Source: Tetmemena sp. SeJ-2015 (lineage: Eukaryota > Ciliophora > Spirotrichea > Sporadotrichida > Oxytrichidae). From it: a stretch of DNA of 64,000 nucleotides. The notes below the pieces were generated by a model, which searched no databases, was not told the DNA's origin, and worked only from the letters and a program-made list of their open reading frames with translations. Location: NCBI GenBank assembly GCA_027382625.1, contig JAJKFJ010022441.1:1-64000 (forward strand), read 5' to 3'. Numbering within the stretch: the stretch's first letter is position 1; the number at the start of each line of letters is the position of its first letter. A program made the position numbers and the translations under genes. This document shows, piece by piece, positions 10,701-21,619 of the stretch.

Positions 10701-12527
10701 TGAAAATTACTTGTTCTGGTCTTATTGACTATCAACTTTAGTCTCTTTTTAATTTAAGTCATTTCTTACCTGCATAGCTTTGGCTTGACTCAATATTTAG
10801 TTGACTTTGAGGGGTTGCTCAAAATCTTCACTCTAATCCTCTCTATCATCCTCATACTTGCTTTCTATCTCTTCACTTCCCATCAAATCTTCATTTACTT
10901 CTTCTCCTCTGAACAATAAAATTAACATCTCCTCTATTTTACTAAGATTCATTCCAGTCAGTGAGCTAATCTGATTAATCTAGGATGCTCTAAGAATTCT
11001 TTCTCGTCTCTTGTTAAGAAGTTACATTTGTGGAGCTGCTATTTTTATTCTCTTCAGAGGCTTTTACATTTTTCTTGGTAGGAATGGGAGGGCGGCTTGT
11101 TGCTCTGTTTTTGGCATAGGCAGTTGAGTTAGCACTGGAATTCATATTGTTAGGTTTATAAATGCTACTGTTTAACTTCTTCTGATCTTCTTCCCCTTAA
11201 GCTTGTGATTTCTCCCTCCCTCGGGAAGTGGATATTCTCTTCTAAGGCTTTTGCTTTTCTTCTTAGGTAGATTTAGATGTCTCAGTTTTCGGAGCAGACG
11301 TCCCTTATTTCGTAACCTTCTTGCTTGTTTCTGTATCCTGGTTCTTATTTTCATTAGCAGATGCTTTCTTTTTGGTAACTGAGTTATTCCTCTCTTTGGT
11401 CTCTCTTGTTTGTGCTTGCTTCCTTGAGGCATTTGAGTTGGCGCCGCCTCCCATTATTACAGTTCCTGATACCATATTTGAGGACACCTTTGTTTGGCTA
11501 GTGATTCCTGGTTTAGATATTTGGTTAGCAGTCCCACTAGGCTTCCGTTTTAAGTTAGGCTTGTAAATAGTCTACTACCCACTTGTAACACTTCTGCTGT
11601 CATCAAGAGCGCTGCTGCTCTCTTAGCTACCGCGTTTAGGAGGCGCCTGAAAATTGTTATTCTTATTTACTGCTATCTGGTTTTGAATCACTCCCATCGC
11701 CTCTGATGCTATCTTGGTCTTTGCAAGCTAGGCTCTCATGAAAGCTCCAATGTCTCCTTTCTTTTTACCACCTAGACCACCTGCCGCTGAGCCCACAGCC
11801 ACTCCACTCTTCCCACTGGTGCTCACGCTGTGTGCTGCTTATGTAGATTAGCCTGCACTCAGTTAGTTATAAACAGATTAAGTGTCATCTGTTTGCAACT
11901 TCATGTATTAGGAAAAGTTAGTGTCTGTCTCCAGCTTGTCTTCCTTACTCTAACTTTGCAAATGCTTATCCTGGTTTTATGCAAGTCGTTGCAAGTTTTA
12001 TTAGTTCAACTTTTATTAAGCCTCCTCACTCGTTTAAATAACAAAGAAATGTTATTTGAGACTGGTTATGCTTCTGCAAAATCTAGTTGACCTCTTACTA
12101 TTCTGCAGTACGACCTTTTAAGTTTTAGTTCTTCGTATTTGAGTTTAAGGGTTGGTAAAATTGATCGTCATTCAGTAGATAAAAGTAAAATATAGATTAG
12201 ATCCATGCCCTTTCCTAAGGCCCCACCATTATTCGCCCCAGAGCCATTTTGGTTTACAAAAAAGCTTATCACATCATCTACTTGTCTTCTCTCTTCCAAC
12301 TCTAACTCCACGCTTTCTTTCAGTTTTAGAATCTTCCTCTCAAGTCTGTCAGAATCGTCAACTCCAAAGCCTTTGGGAATTTCTATCTAGCTAAGGTTTC
12401 CTCCTGCTATAGCTAGCAAGATTCTCTCAAGTTAATTACAAATAATTTCATAGAGTTCTTGGAAAAGCGACTCCAACTATTCTGTCTCAAAGTCATATAT
12501 TTCTTCGATGTAAGGCAATTCTTTCAT
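7765..12527 (-). CDS. tubulin tyrosine ligase-like (TTLL) polyglutamylase/glycylase family
   Basis: An ATP-grasp ligase that would add amino acids to tubulin or a related target, usually in axonemes. From ATG 12525-12527 there are about 1,000 residues of low-complexity, Gln/Glu/Lys-rich and coiled-coil-like sequence, continuously open to about 9650. The TTL core follows: NHFSGAKNVSRKDFLKRNIE, MVPLTFILPKEYVGFLESF, YWIMKPAAKSRGISLINELS, NGFKFDLRIYVVV, YIHLTNVSIQKYN and CWLIEINSSPSLARDT with the metal-binding EIN. The tail ends at TGA 7765-7767. Three IESs (pointers ATATCTCA, AGAAT, AAATG in gene orientation) were resolved by restoring this core; more occur in the N-terminal part (near 12165 and 10900) and near 9085. 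TTLL1/4/5/6/9 cannot be told apart by eye. Only about 30 bp separates this start from the gene at 12560-15093, so the two could be one transcript. Confidence 0.85.
7906..7923. other. IES, 13 bp, pointer CATTT
   Basis: CATTT at 7906-7910 and 7919-7923. Removal of 13 bp joins GDMPKM to MGNFERVAPSP in the TTLL tail; without it the frame stops at TGA. Confidence 0.75.
8906..8938. other. IES, 28 bp, pointer ATTCT
   Basis: ATTCT at 8906-8910 and 8934-8938. Excision gives SGAKNVSRKDFLKRNIE, the conserved TTLL motif. Confidence 0.85.
9616..9643. other. IES, 20 bp, pointer TGAGATAT
   Basis: TGAGATAT at 9616-9623 and 9636-9643. Excision joins PKNFDIS to FVIRDTRNTYATF in the TTLL gene. Confidence 0.85.
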
Positions 12528-12559
12528 ACTTTAAATTTAAGCTTAATTCTATTTTCAAA

Positions 12560-15093
12560 ATTTATAAATCAATGATAACTTCATTATGAAATATAAAGTT
12601 CACAATCTTGATTCTTCCATCACCTAGACCTATAAGATCAAATATCTGAAGAAGCTCTAAATTATATCACCCACTGATTATCGAGAACGATCTTAAGAGC
12701 ATCCAATATCTGATTTGTAACAATAATTTAAGTTTATTGGTTTAAATCTGTTTTTCCTCAGCGACTGGAAGTGCCCCTCTCTCCTTGATAAATGCGAGGA
12801 GAGTGTTGTAGCTTTAAACTTGCTTGGAATGCAACTCTCTCCTCTTGGCCTTCTGCCTTATGAGATCATACTTAAGTGCGTCACTATCAGTCACATACAG
12901 CTAGTCTTTCCATATTGTCTCTAGCTTCTCTCTGAATAAAATAGTCTTGTCCAACTTTACTTTCTCCATGGTCCTGACTAGTGTTTACTCAGAACGCTCC
13001 CGCTTCCTCTTATATCTCTAAAGTGTTCTTGATAACTTCTCAATGGGCTCTAGCTTCCCATTGCTTCTACTTCTTAGCTTAGATTCACCTTGTATCCCTA
13101 GGGAGTTTAAGGCAGATGTGGTGCTCCTATGATGCTTACTCTAGATTGGTACTATTTTACCAGAGTCTAGAATTCTAGAGAACTTCTCAAACTCCTCTCG
13201 AATGCATGAAGTCTTAGGATCTTTAAAACCCTAATAAGAAGGACTTTGCTTTTGAGTAGAAAGTCCAGAGGCGGGAAAATAAAACTTTATAAAAATTGAA
13301 AGAACTTTAGAGGCAATCTAGTTTGAAGAGTTAATGTTGAGATGGTTTGGATTACTCTACAGAGAGTAATAGCTTTAGTAAAAGTAATTGTTATTACCAG
13401 TACCTTAGTTATTGTTATCTCTTCGACCCACAAAATTAGTCTGGCTTGAAGACTGTGAGGTAGGCTTGTTATTCAGTTCTTGTACTTGTATAATCGCCTT
13501 AGGTCTTTAACTATTCTCTACATTCGACTATGATGGCTATTTATATAGAAGGAGCTAAAGTTTACTAAAGTTCTGTGCAGTCCCTTATCTTTCAGTCAGT
13601 TATTAGAGGACTGGAAGCTTGGCGAACTATTTAGTGACAGTAGAAGGATCTAGCTCTTATATAGATGTGCGAAGTTCCCTTTCACTTCTATTCAAAAGCA
13701 ACTCTTTATTCCCGTCGAATAGGATCTCAGTTGTCCTATCAAAAGCTTTCTTATATAGGTTAAATTAATTCTTTGATCGCTGTTTTAGAAATTTGATTCT
13801 ATCGTTCTCGTTAAAGAATACCTACTCCTTCTTGCAGAAATCTTTCATGTAGCTATATTTCTATAGAAATAATAAAGGGAAGAGATGGGTTTAGAATTCA
13901 ACTTCTAAGGGCTACTGCGACTAGCACTTTACAATATTCTACACTATACCAAAACAAAGATTCATATTTTCCTGATTTATCTCGTTTATAGTATGTAATT
14001 GACTCTTAGAAAGTCTGATGTTGAGAGTGCCTGAATTAGAGAACAGACCCTAGCTAGTATTAGTATGTGTATTATATGTTGTATCATTTGTGGTTAACTT
14101 CCTCTAAAATACACACTCTAAAGGAGACTCAAGTATAACTTTTTGTACATTATCCCTAAGGTTTCTATCTTCAAAGATTGGAGCATTAGAATGGCTTGTT
14201 ATTTAATCTTTGAGAGAGGGATCTTAGTAGATACTTGAGCCACCTCTTATCTTTGAGAGATTGAGAGTGCTATCCTAAATCTCGCGCAAAAGATGCTAGA
14301 ATCCTTTCTTTTGCATGTGGTAATTAGAGTTGTTCTCTTTAATCTTAAGCCATTTATTCATTGTCTTCTCAACTTTTGCACTCTTCTTTAATGACTTGTC
14401 TATAAAAGCCTTGAGCTGATTATCTTCTTCTTAATTAGAGGCTTTGACGAGAGCTCTCTGCATTAGTGTTTTAGAAGTGAATACTATGTTTTAAGTTTTA
14501 GACTTGTCCTCAATTTGGTGGTGTGAAGTTTGAACGTTCCTCTCTGGAATCATAGCAAGAGCGGTAAAGTTACCTCTGGCTGAATTCCCTTATAATTGCA
14601 CTCTCGCACTACCCCCACTGAGCAAAGCTCCTTCTCCACCTCTACTTGTATTCTGATTTGACACTGGAGTGTGAACTTTTTTCCTTTTAAGTATTTTTTC
14701 ACTGGAAAAGTGTCTTCCTATTTCTGGTGCAGCACTCTATCTACTGTTTGATCCTGCCCTTTATTTTTGAGAATCCTCAGCCTGAGTTTTAATCTTTAAG
14801 ATCGAAGGATTCAAAAAGTCAGCATACTCATCTAGGAACTTACTTCCCAGGTTTTAAGCAGTGCTTTTATCTTGCTCAACCCTATTTGTGAGACTAGATC
14901 TGAATCCCTGTTTTTACTTTGTAATCTAAGCAGTAGTTTGAAATTCCTTGTCTCTAAGCTGATTATGATAACTAGTCAATGAAAATGGATCGTTGAGCTC
15001 AATTTGAATTTCAAGAGCAGTTTTTTACTTTGGCTAAGCTGCATCAAGTGGCTGGGATCCTCTATTCTTATAGGAATTAACCAAGTCTGTCAT
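12560..15093 (-). CDS. large basic protein of unknown function
   Basis: From ATG 15091-15093 (MTDLVNSYKNRGSQPLDAAQ) a long TGA-free frame runs through Ser/Lys-rich sequence (SSEKILKRKKVHTPVSNQNT; KAFIDKSLKKSAKVEKTMNK). It continues, after several frame changes caused by IESs or introns, to a helical C-terminal part (MEKVKLDKTILFREKLETIW; KYDLIRQKAKRRELH; ALKIVLDNQWVI; ELLQIFDLIGLGDGRIKIVN). No family recognised; the C-terminal part might be a degenerate EF-hand-like pair. The gene has no TGA before the start of the TTLL gene in its own frame, so the end is set by spacing only. It may be the N-terminal part of the TTLL gene. Confidence 0.5.
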
Positions 15094-15332
15094 TTGTCGC
15101 TGATGAATTAACTTTATCCTCTTCCTCAGTGCCTTTAAAATACAACTCACTTAATTAAATGAGGATCTAATTATAACCTAGTTAGTTCCAAGTCCACATT
15201 GTTGTTAATCTTGTTCATTTCAGATATTATTATAACTATTCCCCTTTTTCTTCTTTGTCCTATTCTCTTAAAATTTGAGAGTTTGAAAGATTTCATGGAT
15301 AGAAATTATAATTGTTGTTTCAGTACAGATAA

Positions 15333-16045
15333 ATGTTAACCAAAGCCATCGCTTCCCAGCGCAGAAACCTCGTTACTGTAGCTCAGCGCTCTATTCTAAC
15401 TACTGAGCTTAAGCCTCTACCTTGGGAGATTAGCTCTCTCGAGCCAGTGCTCTCAGGGTACTTGCTCGACCATCACTACAACAGACATCACAAGTTGTAT
15501 GTGACTAAGTTCAACGAGACCTCAGAGCAACTGGAAGCAGCCCAACAGAAAGGTGATGTAGCTAAGATTGCTCAGCTTGGCCAGAATCTCAAGTTCTTCG
15601 GAGGTGGCAACTTCAATCACACTTTCTTCTGGGAGTCACTAGCCCCCGCCAAGGAAGGAGGCGGTGTACTTCCAGAGCCTGACTCTATCCTCACTAAGCA
15701 TGTGAACCAGACTTGGGGATCTTATGATAAGCTCATCGCAAACTTCAGCAACAACACTCATTCTAAATTTGGTAATATATAAGTGATTTGGGAAATGAAT
15801 TGACTGCTGCTATTCAAGGCTCAGGATGGGGATGGCTCGTCTACCAAAAGAATAGCAAGTCACTTGAGTTCAGACCTTCTTACAACCAGGACCTAATCAC
15901 AGACTTCCAAGGAGACTTGGTACCCCTCATGAACATCGATGTCTGGGAACACGCCTGGTACCTCGACTACAAGCATGTCAAGGCTGACTACCTGAAGGAG
16001 ATCTGGAAGGTCATTAACTGGAACAGAGTTGAGCAGAGACTATGA
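15333..16045 (+). CDS. mitochondrial Fe/Mn superoxide dismutase
   Basis: Converts superoxide to hydrogen peroxide and oxygen in the mitochondrial matrix. The start MLTKAIASQRRNLVTVAQRS looks like a targeting peptide. The metal ligands and signatures are present: LDHHYNRHHKLYVTKFN (first His), GGNFNHTFFWESL (second His), and DVWEHAWYLDY (Asp and His). QGSGWGWLVY carries the Gln typical of the Mn-type active site. One 47-bp IES with pointer ACT splits the gene at 15756. Excision joins LIANFSNNT to AAIQGSGWGWL, the same length as human SOD2 here, and gives 221 residues ending at TGA 16043-16045. Codon use is GC-richer than the neighbours, as for a highly expressed gene. No intron is needed. Confidence 0.95.
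15756..15805. other. IES, 47 bp, pointer ACT
   Basis: ACT at 15756-15758 and 15803-15805. The insert breaks the dismutase frame with a TGA; excision restores frame and exact family length. Confidence 0.9.
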
Positions 16046-16082
16046 TTTAACATAGTTTATAAATTAGACTGAAGGCAGTAAC

Positions 16083-18449
16083 TCAGTGAGAGGCACTTGA
16101 AAAGAAGGTTTTAACTTTAGAGAATAAGCAGTTAACTATAGAATATTTCTGATCCTAAGTCCCCTTCTATATTAAGAAGATTGTTCTTTTTGAATGCAAC
16201 CAAAGTCTAGAAATATCTTCCATATTCTCAAAAATCTTAAAAGAAAAAGCAGGATTTATTCTGAATCCTCTCTCGTACACACTAAAAATGATTAAGAGTA
16301 CTGTACTGAAATTAAAATCTAAGCTATTTTCTAGAACAGGGTTTTAATAGATTTGGTCAGAGGAAGCTAGGGATGCAAACGCCATCTCTACAGGTCTCTC
16401 TTGCATCAGGAATTCCCTTTATCTCGAGGGTTCTATTCTCTCTTAATCTAAAACAAAGACAAAGACTTAATCATTTGATTTGGCAATAACTGCGCCATCT
16501 AGAGTTGCCATTCTGATGCAATTGCTACCAGTGTCAGCAATTAGTATTCCTTTTATCTCTCCTCCCTTGACTACTGTCCATAATCCATTTGGCTCATTCA
16601 GCAAAGGCTTCTTTCCATCTATTACTCTGGGATTTTTCTCTGTTGAATCACCAATCCACGAGCTCACAGGCACTTGCTTTGCTGCTTGACTGAAATCCAT
16701 GACCTTGATTTTGTGATTGTAGGAATCTGCAATATAAAGCTAGCTGTTGGCAGTGCAATAAATCATGATGCATATTTAATTAATCAATAGTTAACTCCTA
16801 TAGGATGCTGAAGCCTAGCTTTGTAGCCTGAGCCATCAGTGTCTCCGAAAGCAAACAGATTTCTGTAATTGGCGTCACCACCCACCATACCAATAGCCTA
16901 CTTTGTCTTAGCATTGATAGCTCTGATGCATGAGCTCTCAGAGTCAGCAATAAAGTAGTGTGGCTCACCATTCCACAGTCCTAATGTAATTCAACAATTA
17001 AAAGACATGAATCTATGCTATTCCTGAAGGCTATGCCCACTGAGAGTCAGTGGGCCCTGAATTAAGGTTTCCCTCGGCTGCGCTCCCACTGTATCGATAG
17101 CACTTGTCTTTGAAGGTATCAAGCATCCATATTTAGTGAGTTCCTGCATTACAGTAGATGAATTTCCCATCGCCTAGATGCAAGATATCCCAAGGAGAAG
17201 CAATCATCTGCTCATTTGCTGGCTTCTGTCCTCCCTCTCTATCAAAGCCCCTCACTCCTGGCAGACCAGCCACTTTCTTCACTTGCTTAGTGTGTAAGTT
17301 TAATTCTCTGAGACAGTGGTTCTTGGTGTCACAAGCCATCAAGCAGTGCTCTCCCTTTTCGTTTTAGAAGTGACATACTCCCTAAACGTGGTGGAACTCA
17401 GCCTCGGCAAAAGATCCATCCTTGAATCCAATCCTTCTTATGGAATATTATTCTTGTCATCAAGACACTAGTGAGTGTTCATATCTACTATCACGTATCT
17501 GTACCTTTGATACTTGCTATCACCATAATATCTTGAGTATTAGGGTAAGAAAGACCTTTGTGATTATATAATAATTTACTTTTATTAAATATAGTTTCTT
17601 CATAATGATCTTAATTCTTTAAATTTTTTATTATCTTTTCTCACTTTATTTTTAAGTGATAATCTATCGTTCATTAAAGATGCTATAATAAGGATGAGAT
17701 TTTAGCGAAGAGCCAAGATTTACTCCTGTCTTAATTCCTCAGCTGCTTTCTAATCTCTTTCCTAATTTACTTTATCCTTCTCTAATTATATAAATAACTT
17801 ATTAGACTGGCAGATCAGTGGTCTTATCTAAGATTGGTTCATAATGCTCTTTCCTCATCTCATATTATTAAGAACTGTTCAAGAGTCTGCTAGTTGTCCT
17901 CTCCAGTGACCTTAAGGATAACCTTTTGCTGAGGACCGATGACAATAATAGTGGGCCAGCAGTTTACATCCTGACTCTGCCAAAAGATGAAGTCGCGATC
18001 ATTGAAAACAGGATGCTAAATATCGTATCTCACAACTGCCTACTTCAACATGAACAAATCTTTCTCGTTGTCGAACTTCGCAGAGTGACACCCAACAAAA
18101 GCAACCTCCTTGTTATCCTTAAAGGTTTTCTAAAATTAAAAGAGAACCATTATTTGATTGAAGTAGTTTTCTCGAGGTGCTCCATCTCTGCAAGCACGTG
18201 GATACAGTTGATGCAGCAGCTTGACCAAAAGTCTACTACAGTAAGTTTGTTCTTTAATTCCTTAGCGAGGGAAAGAGGCCTCTCGCCTTCTGTGTTCAGC
18301 CATTCATGGCCCTTTGGAAAGTCTGGTACCTTTGGCATGCTGGCTGCCTTCTAATCAAGTCTCTCTAAGATTGCTTTGTATCTTCTTATTGCAGATTCGT
18401 CTCTGCTTGTAGCTGTGGTAAGAGGTTTTTGTTACTAGGATCCCATCAT
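16083..18449 (-). CDS. NHLRC2-like thioredoxin-fold / NHL-repeat protein
   Basis: Starts [19 protein letters not shown] (ATG 18447-18449). An N-terminal thioredoxin-like domain follows: [33 protein letters not shown] with the CCINC active site typical of NHLRC2, [18 protein letters not shown] and [18 protein letters not shown] beta-propeller blades come next ([84 protein letters not shown]). The C-terminal part (about 16083-16460) is less certain. Three IESs were resolved: AAAAC 41 bp, CAT 31 bp and TATTG 29 bp (gene orientation). The human protein matters in development and apoptosis; its biochemical role is unclear. It converges on the dismutase gene with about 37 bp between stops. Confidence 0.9.
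16756..16789. other. IES, 29 bp, pointer CAATA
   Basis: CAATA at 16756-16760 and 16785-16789. Excision joins LQHPIGVNY to [16 protein letters not shown]. Confidence 0.85.
16984..17017. other. IES, 31 bp, pointer ATG
   Basis: ATG at 16984-16986 and 17015-17017. Excision joins WAQPSGIA to [18 protein letters not shown]. Confidence 0.85.
18125..18170. other. IES, 41 bp, pointer GTTTT
   Basis: GTTTT at 18125-18129 and 18166-18170. Excision joins MEHLEKT to [11 protein letters not shown] with family spacing. Confidence 0.85.
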
Positions 18450-18594
18450 TGTCAGAGAAATTGCACTCAGAGGTTGAAGAATATCTCCATGCTAAACTTC
18501 AACTATGAATATATTCAAAAATAAATTCAGACAAGATTACCATTTAAAACAATAAAACTTATGAATTACAGTTGAAATCGTTTTCAGATATTCC

Positions 18595-20087
18595 TCACTT
18601 GTTTTCATCTGCATCAATTGGGATGTAATAACTTTGCTTATTTGCTCTGCTTGAGTCAATCTAATGATTGCTATCCAAATTCTCAAGGAGCTTAAAAATC
18701 TATTAAAATATTTACTAATTCCTGGTTGCTGCTGTCATTTTAAGGCTCTACACCAGACATGCTCTTAGTTTCAAATTCATTTGCCCCAGCTGCATGACTA
18801 ACTAAACATCAATTTCTATAATAGTTTTTGCGCTCATTCAAGCTTTAGATGTTGCTGTGTTGAGAGCCTCCCGCTCCATTCAGTTAGGAAGACTAATTAG
18901 ATCTACCACTAATTATCTTCCTAGAAGACATGGTGCCTTTAGTTCGCGCACTTATTTAATCAGGTGCTGTCATTGGCCTCATATCAGGAAAAGCGCCACT
19001 GGGACTAACAAGGCTCTATCCATTACTGCCTAAAGGCCCTGCATTCATAAATCTTCCAGGTCTGTTCTTTTGCTATCTGCTGTTTAATCCCTCTCGCTTT
19101 TTGTGGAATTATTCAAGAGAAGCGAGAGGCTACGAGTTTTCATTTTCCATAATCGGTTGCAAAGTATTTGCTCCCTCATTTTGATCCTCATTACTCTGGC
19201 TGAATTACTGATTTTGATGTTGGCGTGAGAGCTGAGCTGAATCCTTTCTAAAGCCGTTGGCGCATTAAATTCAGGCAAAGAAGATTTTTTTTAGTCAAAT
19301 TTAAACTTGGATGAGCAGATAGAGTTCTCCCAGAGCTAACTGACTAATAGAAATTTCCTTAGCTTTGAGAGCTTATCAGACCTTGACCTCCCAAATTTGA
19401 GCTCAGGAAATAAGGATGCTTTATGTAACGACCTAAAGCGGAAAGTGTAAGAATTTGAAAAGTATATGGATGGTGAATTCATAAGTAAGAGAAGAGAAAT
19501 ATCCTTACTGGAATTTTTTCTAATCAAGTCCATGTAGTATATGTTGTTATTGAATTCGTTTTCCCATTTGACTTTATCATAAGTTGAAGATGCGACTTAG
19601 AGTCTTCTCAATAGTTCCTGAAGCAAGGATTTAAGAATTAGTTTAAAGCTTCTTTAAATTCTCAGAGTGAGTAAAGTATGAATTACCTTATTTTCTTGGT
19701 TGACTCTGATTAATTCCTTGAGTCTGGAAATGCGGTTGAGAGATTGATGAGAAGGGACTTGCTTTTCAATAATCTTCTAGGGATTTAGATTGCTTGGCTT
19801 GGTGTCTATGGACATCATCTTCTTGAGGAGTACCCTATTTTCATTTTGCATATCTCTGTACTTTGACATCAGCTGCTTAGTTTTGGAGCTAGTGCCATTC
19901 ATCAAATGGTTATACTGCTTTGGTGCTCTCGTATCAAGCACACTCTTAATAGATCTGAGACGGTTTATATGCAAATCATGCTCCTAATAAAATAGTCAAG
20001 ATTAATCCATAATAGTGCTAAGCTTACTCTAATGACTTCTTTGTCAAAGACAAGTCGATTCGCTACTGGAGTCTGCTTATTGTTCAT
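18595..20087 (-). CDS. CFAP97 / KIAA1430 (hemingway) family ciliary protein
   Basis: MNNKQTPVANRLVFDKEVIR, then a GT...AG intron of about 40 nt, then the family core: HDLHINRLRSIKSVLDTRAP, KQYNHLM and KYRDMQNENRVLLKKMMSID. This matches the KIAA1430/CFAP97 pattern (helix, RAPKxYxHL, ENRxLLxKM), a conserved ciliary family. Further helical segments follow (LNRISRLKELIRVNQENK; WENEFNNNIYYMDLIRK), then a Ser/Asn/Gly-rich tail and IPIDADENK at TGA 18595-18597. Several frame changes in the tail show IESs or introns that I did not place. It lies head-to-tail behind the DNAJB13-like gene; both families are axonemal. Confidence 0.8.
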
Positions 20088-20258
20088 ATTTAATTTTATC
20101 GAACTTTAATTATAAACTTTTATTTCAATTGACACAGCAGCTCCAGTATAAATTAATAATTTAAACTCACATGCATTCAATTTCTACTATACTTAAAGAC
20201 TTTTAATTTCTAATACTTTAAACTAACTTCTTAAATATCACAATCCTAACTCATGGTT

Positions 20259-21457
20259 TCATTCTGCAACTTTGAGGATATTTTAGATTCTCTGTCTCTA
20301 ACTGTCTGTGAGCTTCTTAGGAAACTCAATATCGAATTTTATAAAGAGATGACCTCTATTTGTGGTGTGATTGTCTTGCTTCCTGCTTTCAAAAACTGGC
20401 ATTCCTTCTCCTTCTATTCTAATAACAGACTTAGGGCCTACAATTTGATCCACAGGTATAGTAAGCAACCTCCCATCCAGAGTTTCTAATTTCAAAGGAT
20501 CTGCGTTTATTGCACTTTGTAAGTTTATCAGTAAAATTGAAGAATATTTATCTTGGCTGTGTAAATTAGATCGCTTCCTTTTCTCTGGTAGTGCTAAACA
20601 AGCTAATGTTGCTTTTAATTTGTAAGTTTGAGACTCTGATTCTACTCTAAGAAGGTGACTACCAAGTCAGTGGAATATTTCTTCATCAAGTGCCCTTCTC
20701 CTTTGAAAGTGAGAGTATTGCTCTGGGAATAGCCAGGCCTTACAGATATCCTCTTCTCAACACCAACTGTTTTAAGGGAGTGGCCGTCCAAGGAAAGCTC
20801 TTGTCTTGTGTATTTTACAGCTTTCATGCAGCCATTATAGAACTCAAATAGAGAGCAAGGGACTTGCACGAAAACGTCGCTTAGTCTAGGATCCTTCAGG
20901 CTGATTAGCTCCCCCATAAGCTGTACCAAAGAGTGAACCATGCAAATCGTGTCCTTTTCCATCATATATATCGAAGAAAGGGTTGTACTTCAGGAAATAG
21001 TTGTCAAATATTTCATAACAGTTCTGCTAGTAGACGTAACCTCCTTTGAATGCTAAATTAAAATGAACAAAGATTGTGAATTAATTACTTCCTGTCTCAT
21101 CCTTAATTCCTTCTCTCAGGACGTCTTCTCCAAATTAGTCATAGATGGTCTTTAGATGTACTAAATTAATGAGTTTAAACTAAATTTACGATTTGATAGC
21201 ACTTCGTAAGACTCGCAATATCTCATGGAACTTCTGCAAGTTTATTTTCATCTCTGCTGGATTCTTGAGTGGATGGTGTCTTAATGCTAATTTCTTGAAC
21301 CTAAAATGTAAAGCTTTGTAAAATTGAGTCCATCATGAAGAGTTTTAAGTAGTGAAGAATGAATCTAAAGAGATATTCAAAGTTCTTACGCAGTGGATAT
21401 CTGCTCATCAGATGCATTTCTTTTAATGCTAAGAATGTTGTACAAGTCCTTTTTCAT
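20259..21457 (-). CDS. DNAJB13-like J-domain protein (axonemal)
   Basis: A type-II Hsp40 of the DNAJB13 branch, a radial-spoke-associated protein in cilia. Starts MKKDLYNILSIKRNASDEQI (ATG 21455-21457). An intron (GTAAGA...TTTTAG, about 93 nt) precedes FKKLALRHHPLKN, which has HPL in place of the HPD motif as in human DNAJB13, so Hsp70 stimulation is not expected. After a second intron of 29 nt come IYDQFGEDVLREGIKDETG, then the C-terminal peptide-binding domains (VKYTRQELSLDGHSLKTVG, RISVRPGYSQSNTLTFKGEG, LKLETLDGRLLTIPVDQIVG, GHLFIKFDIEFPKKL) and TGA 20259-20261. One 23-bp IES (pointer TTTAT on the plus strand) was resolved. A one-base frame disruption near 21217, within HEICESYEVL, is unexplained. 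Confidence 0.9.
20524..20551. other. IES, 23 bp, pointer TTTAT
   Basis: TTTAT at 20524-20528 and 20547-20551. Excision joins SDLIYTAKIN to LQSAINADPLKLETLDGR. Confidence 0.85.
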
Positions 21458-21619
21458 TTCTAATAACTTCTTCTTCAAATTAATTAAATTTACTTATATT
21501 CTCTTAAAATGATAACCTCGCTTTACTCTCTAATAGTTTAAATTGCTCTTTTTATATTTGAAATCACCAAAAGCATTGTACTTTTTTAAAATAATATTTA
21601 TCCCTTAATCTTCTTCATA

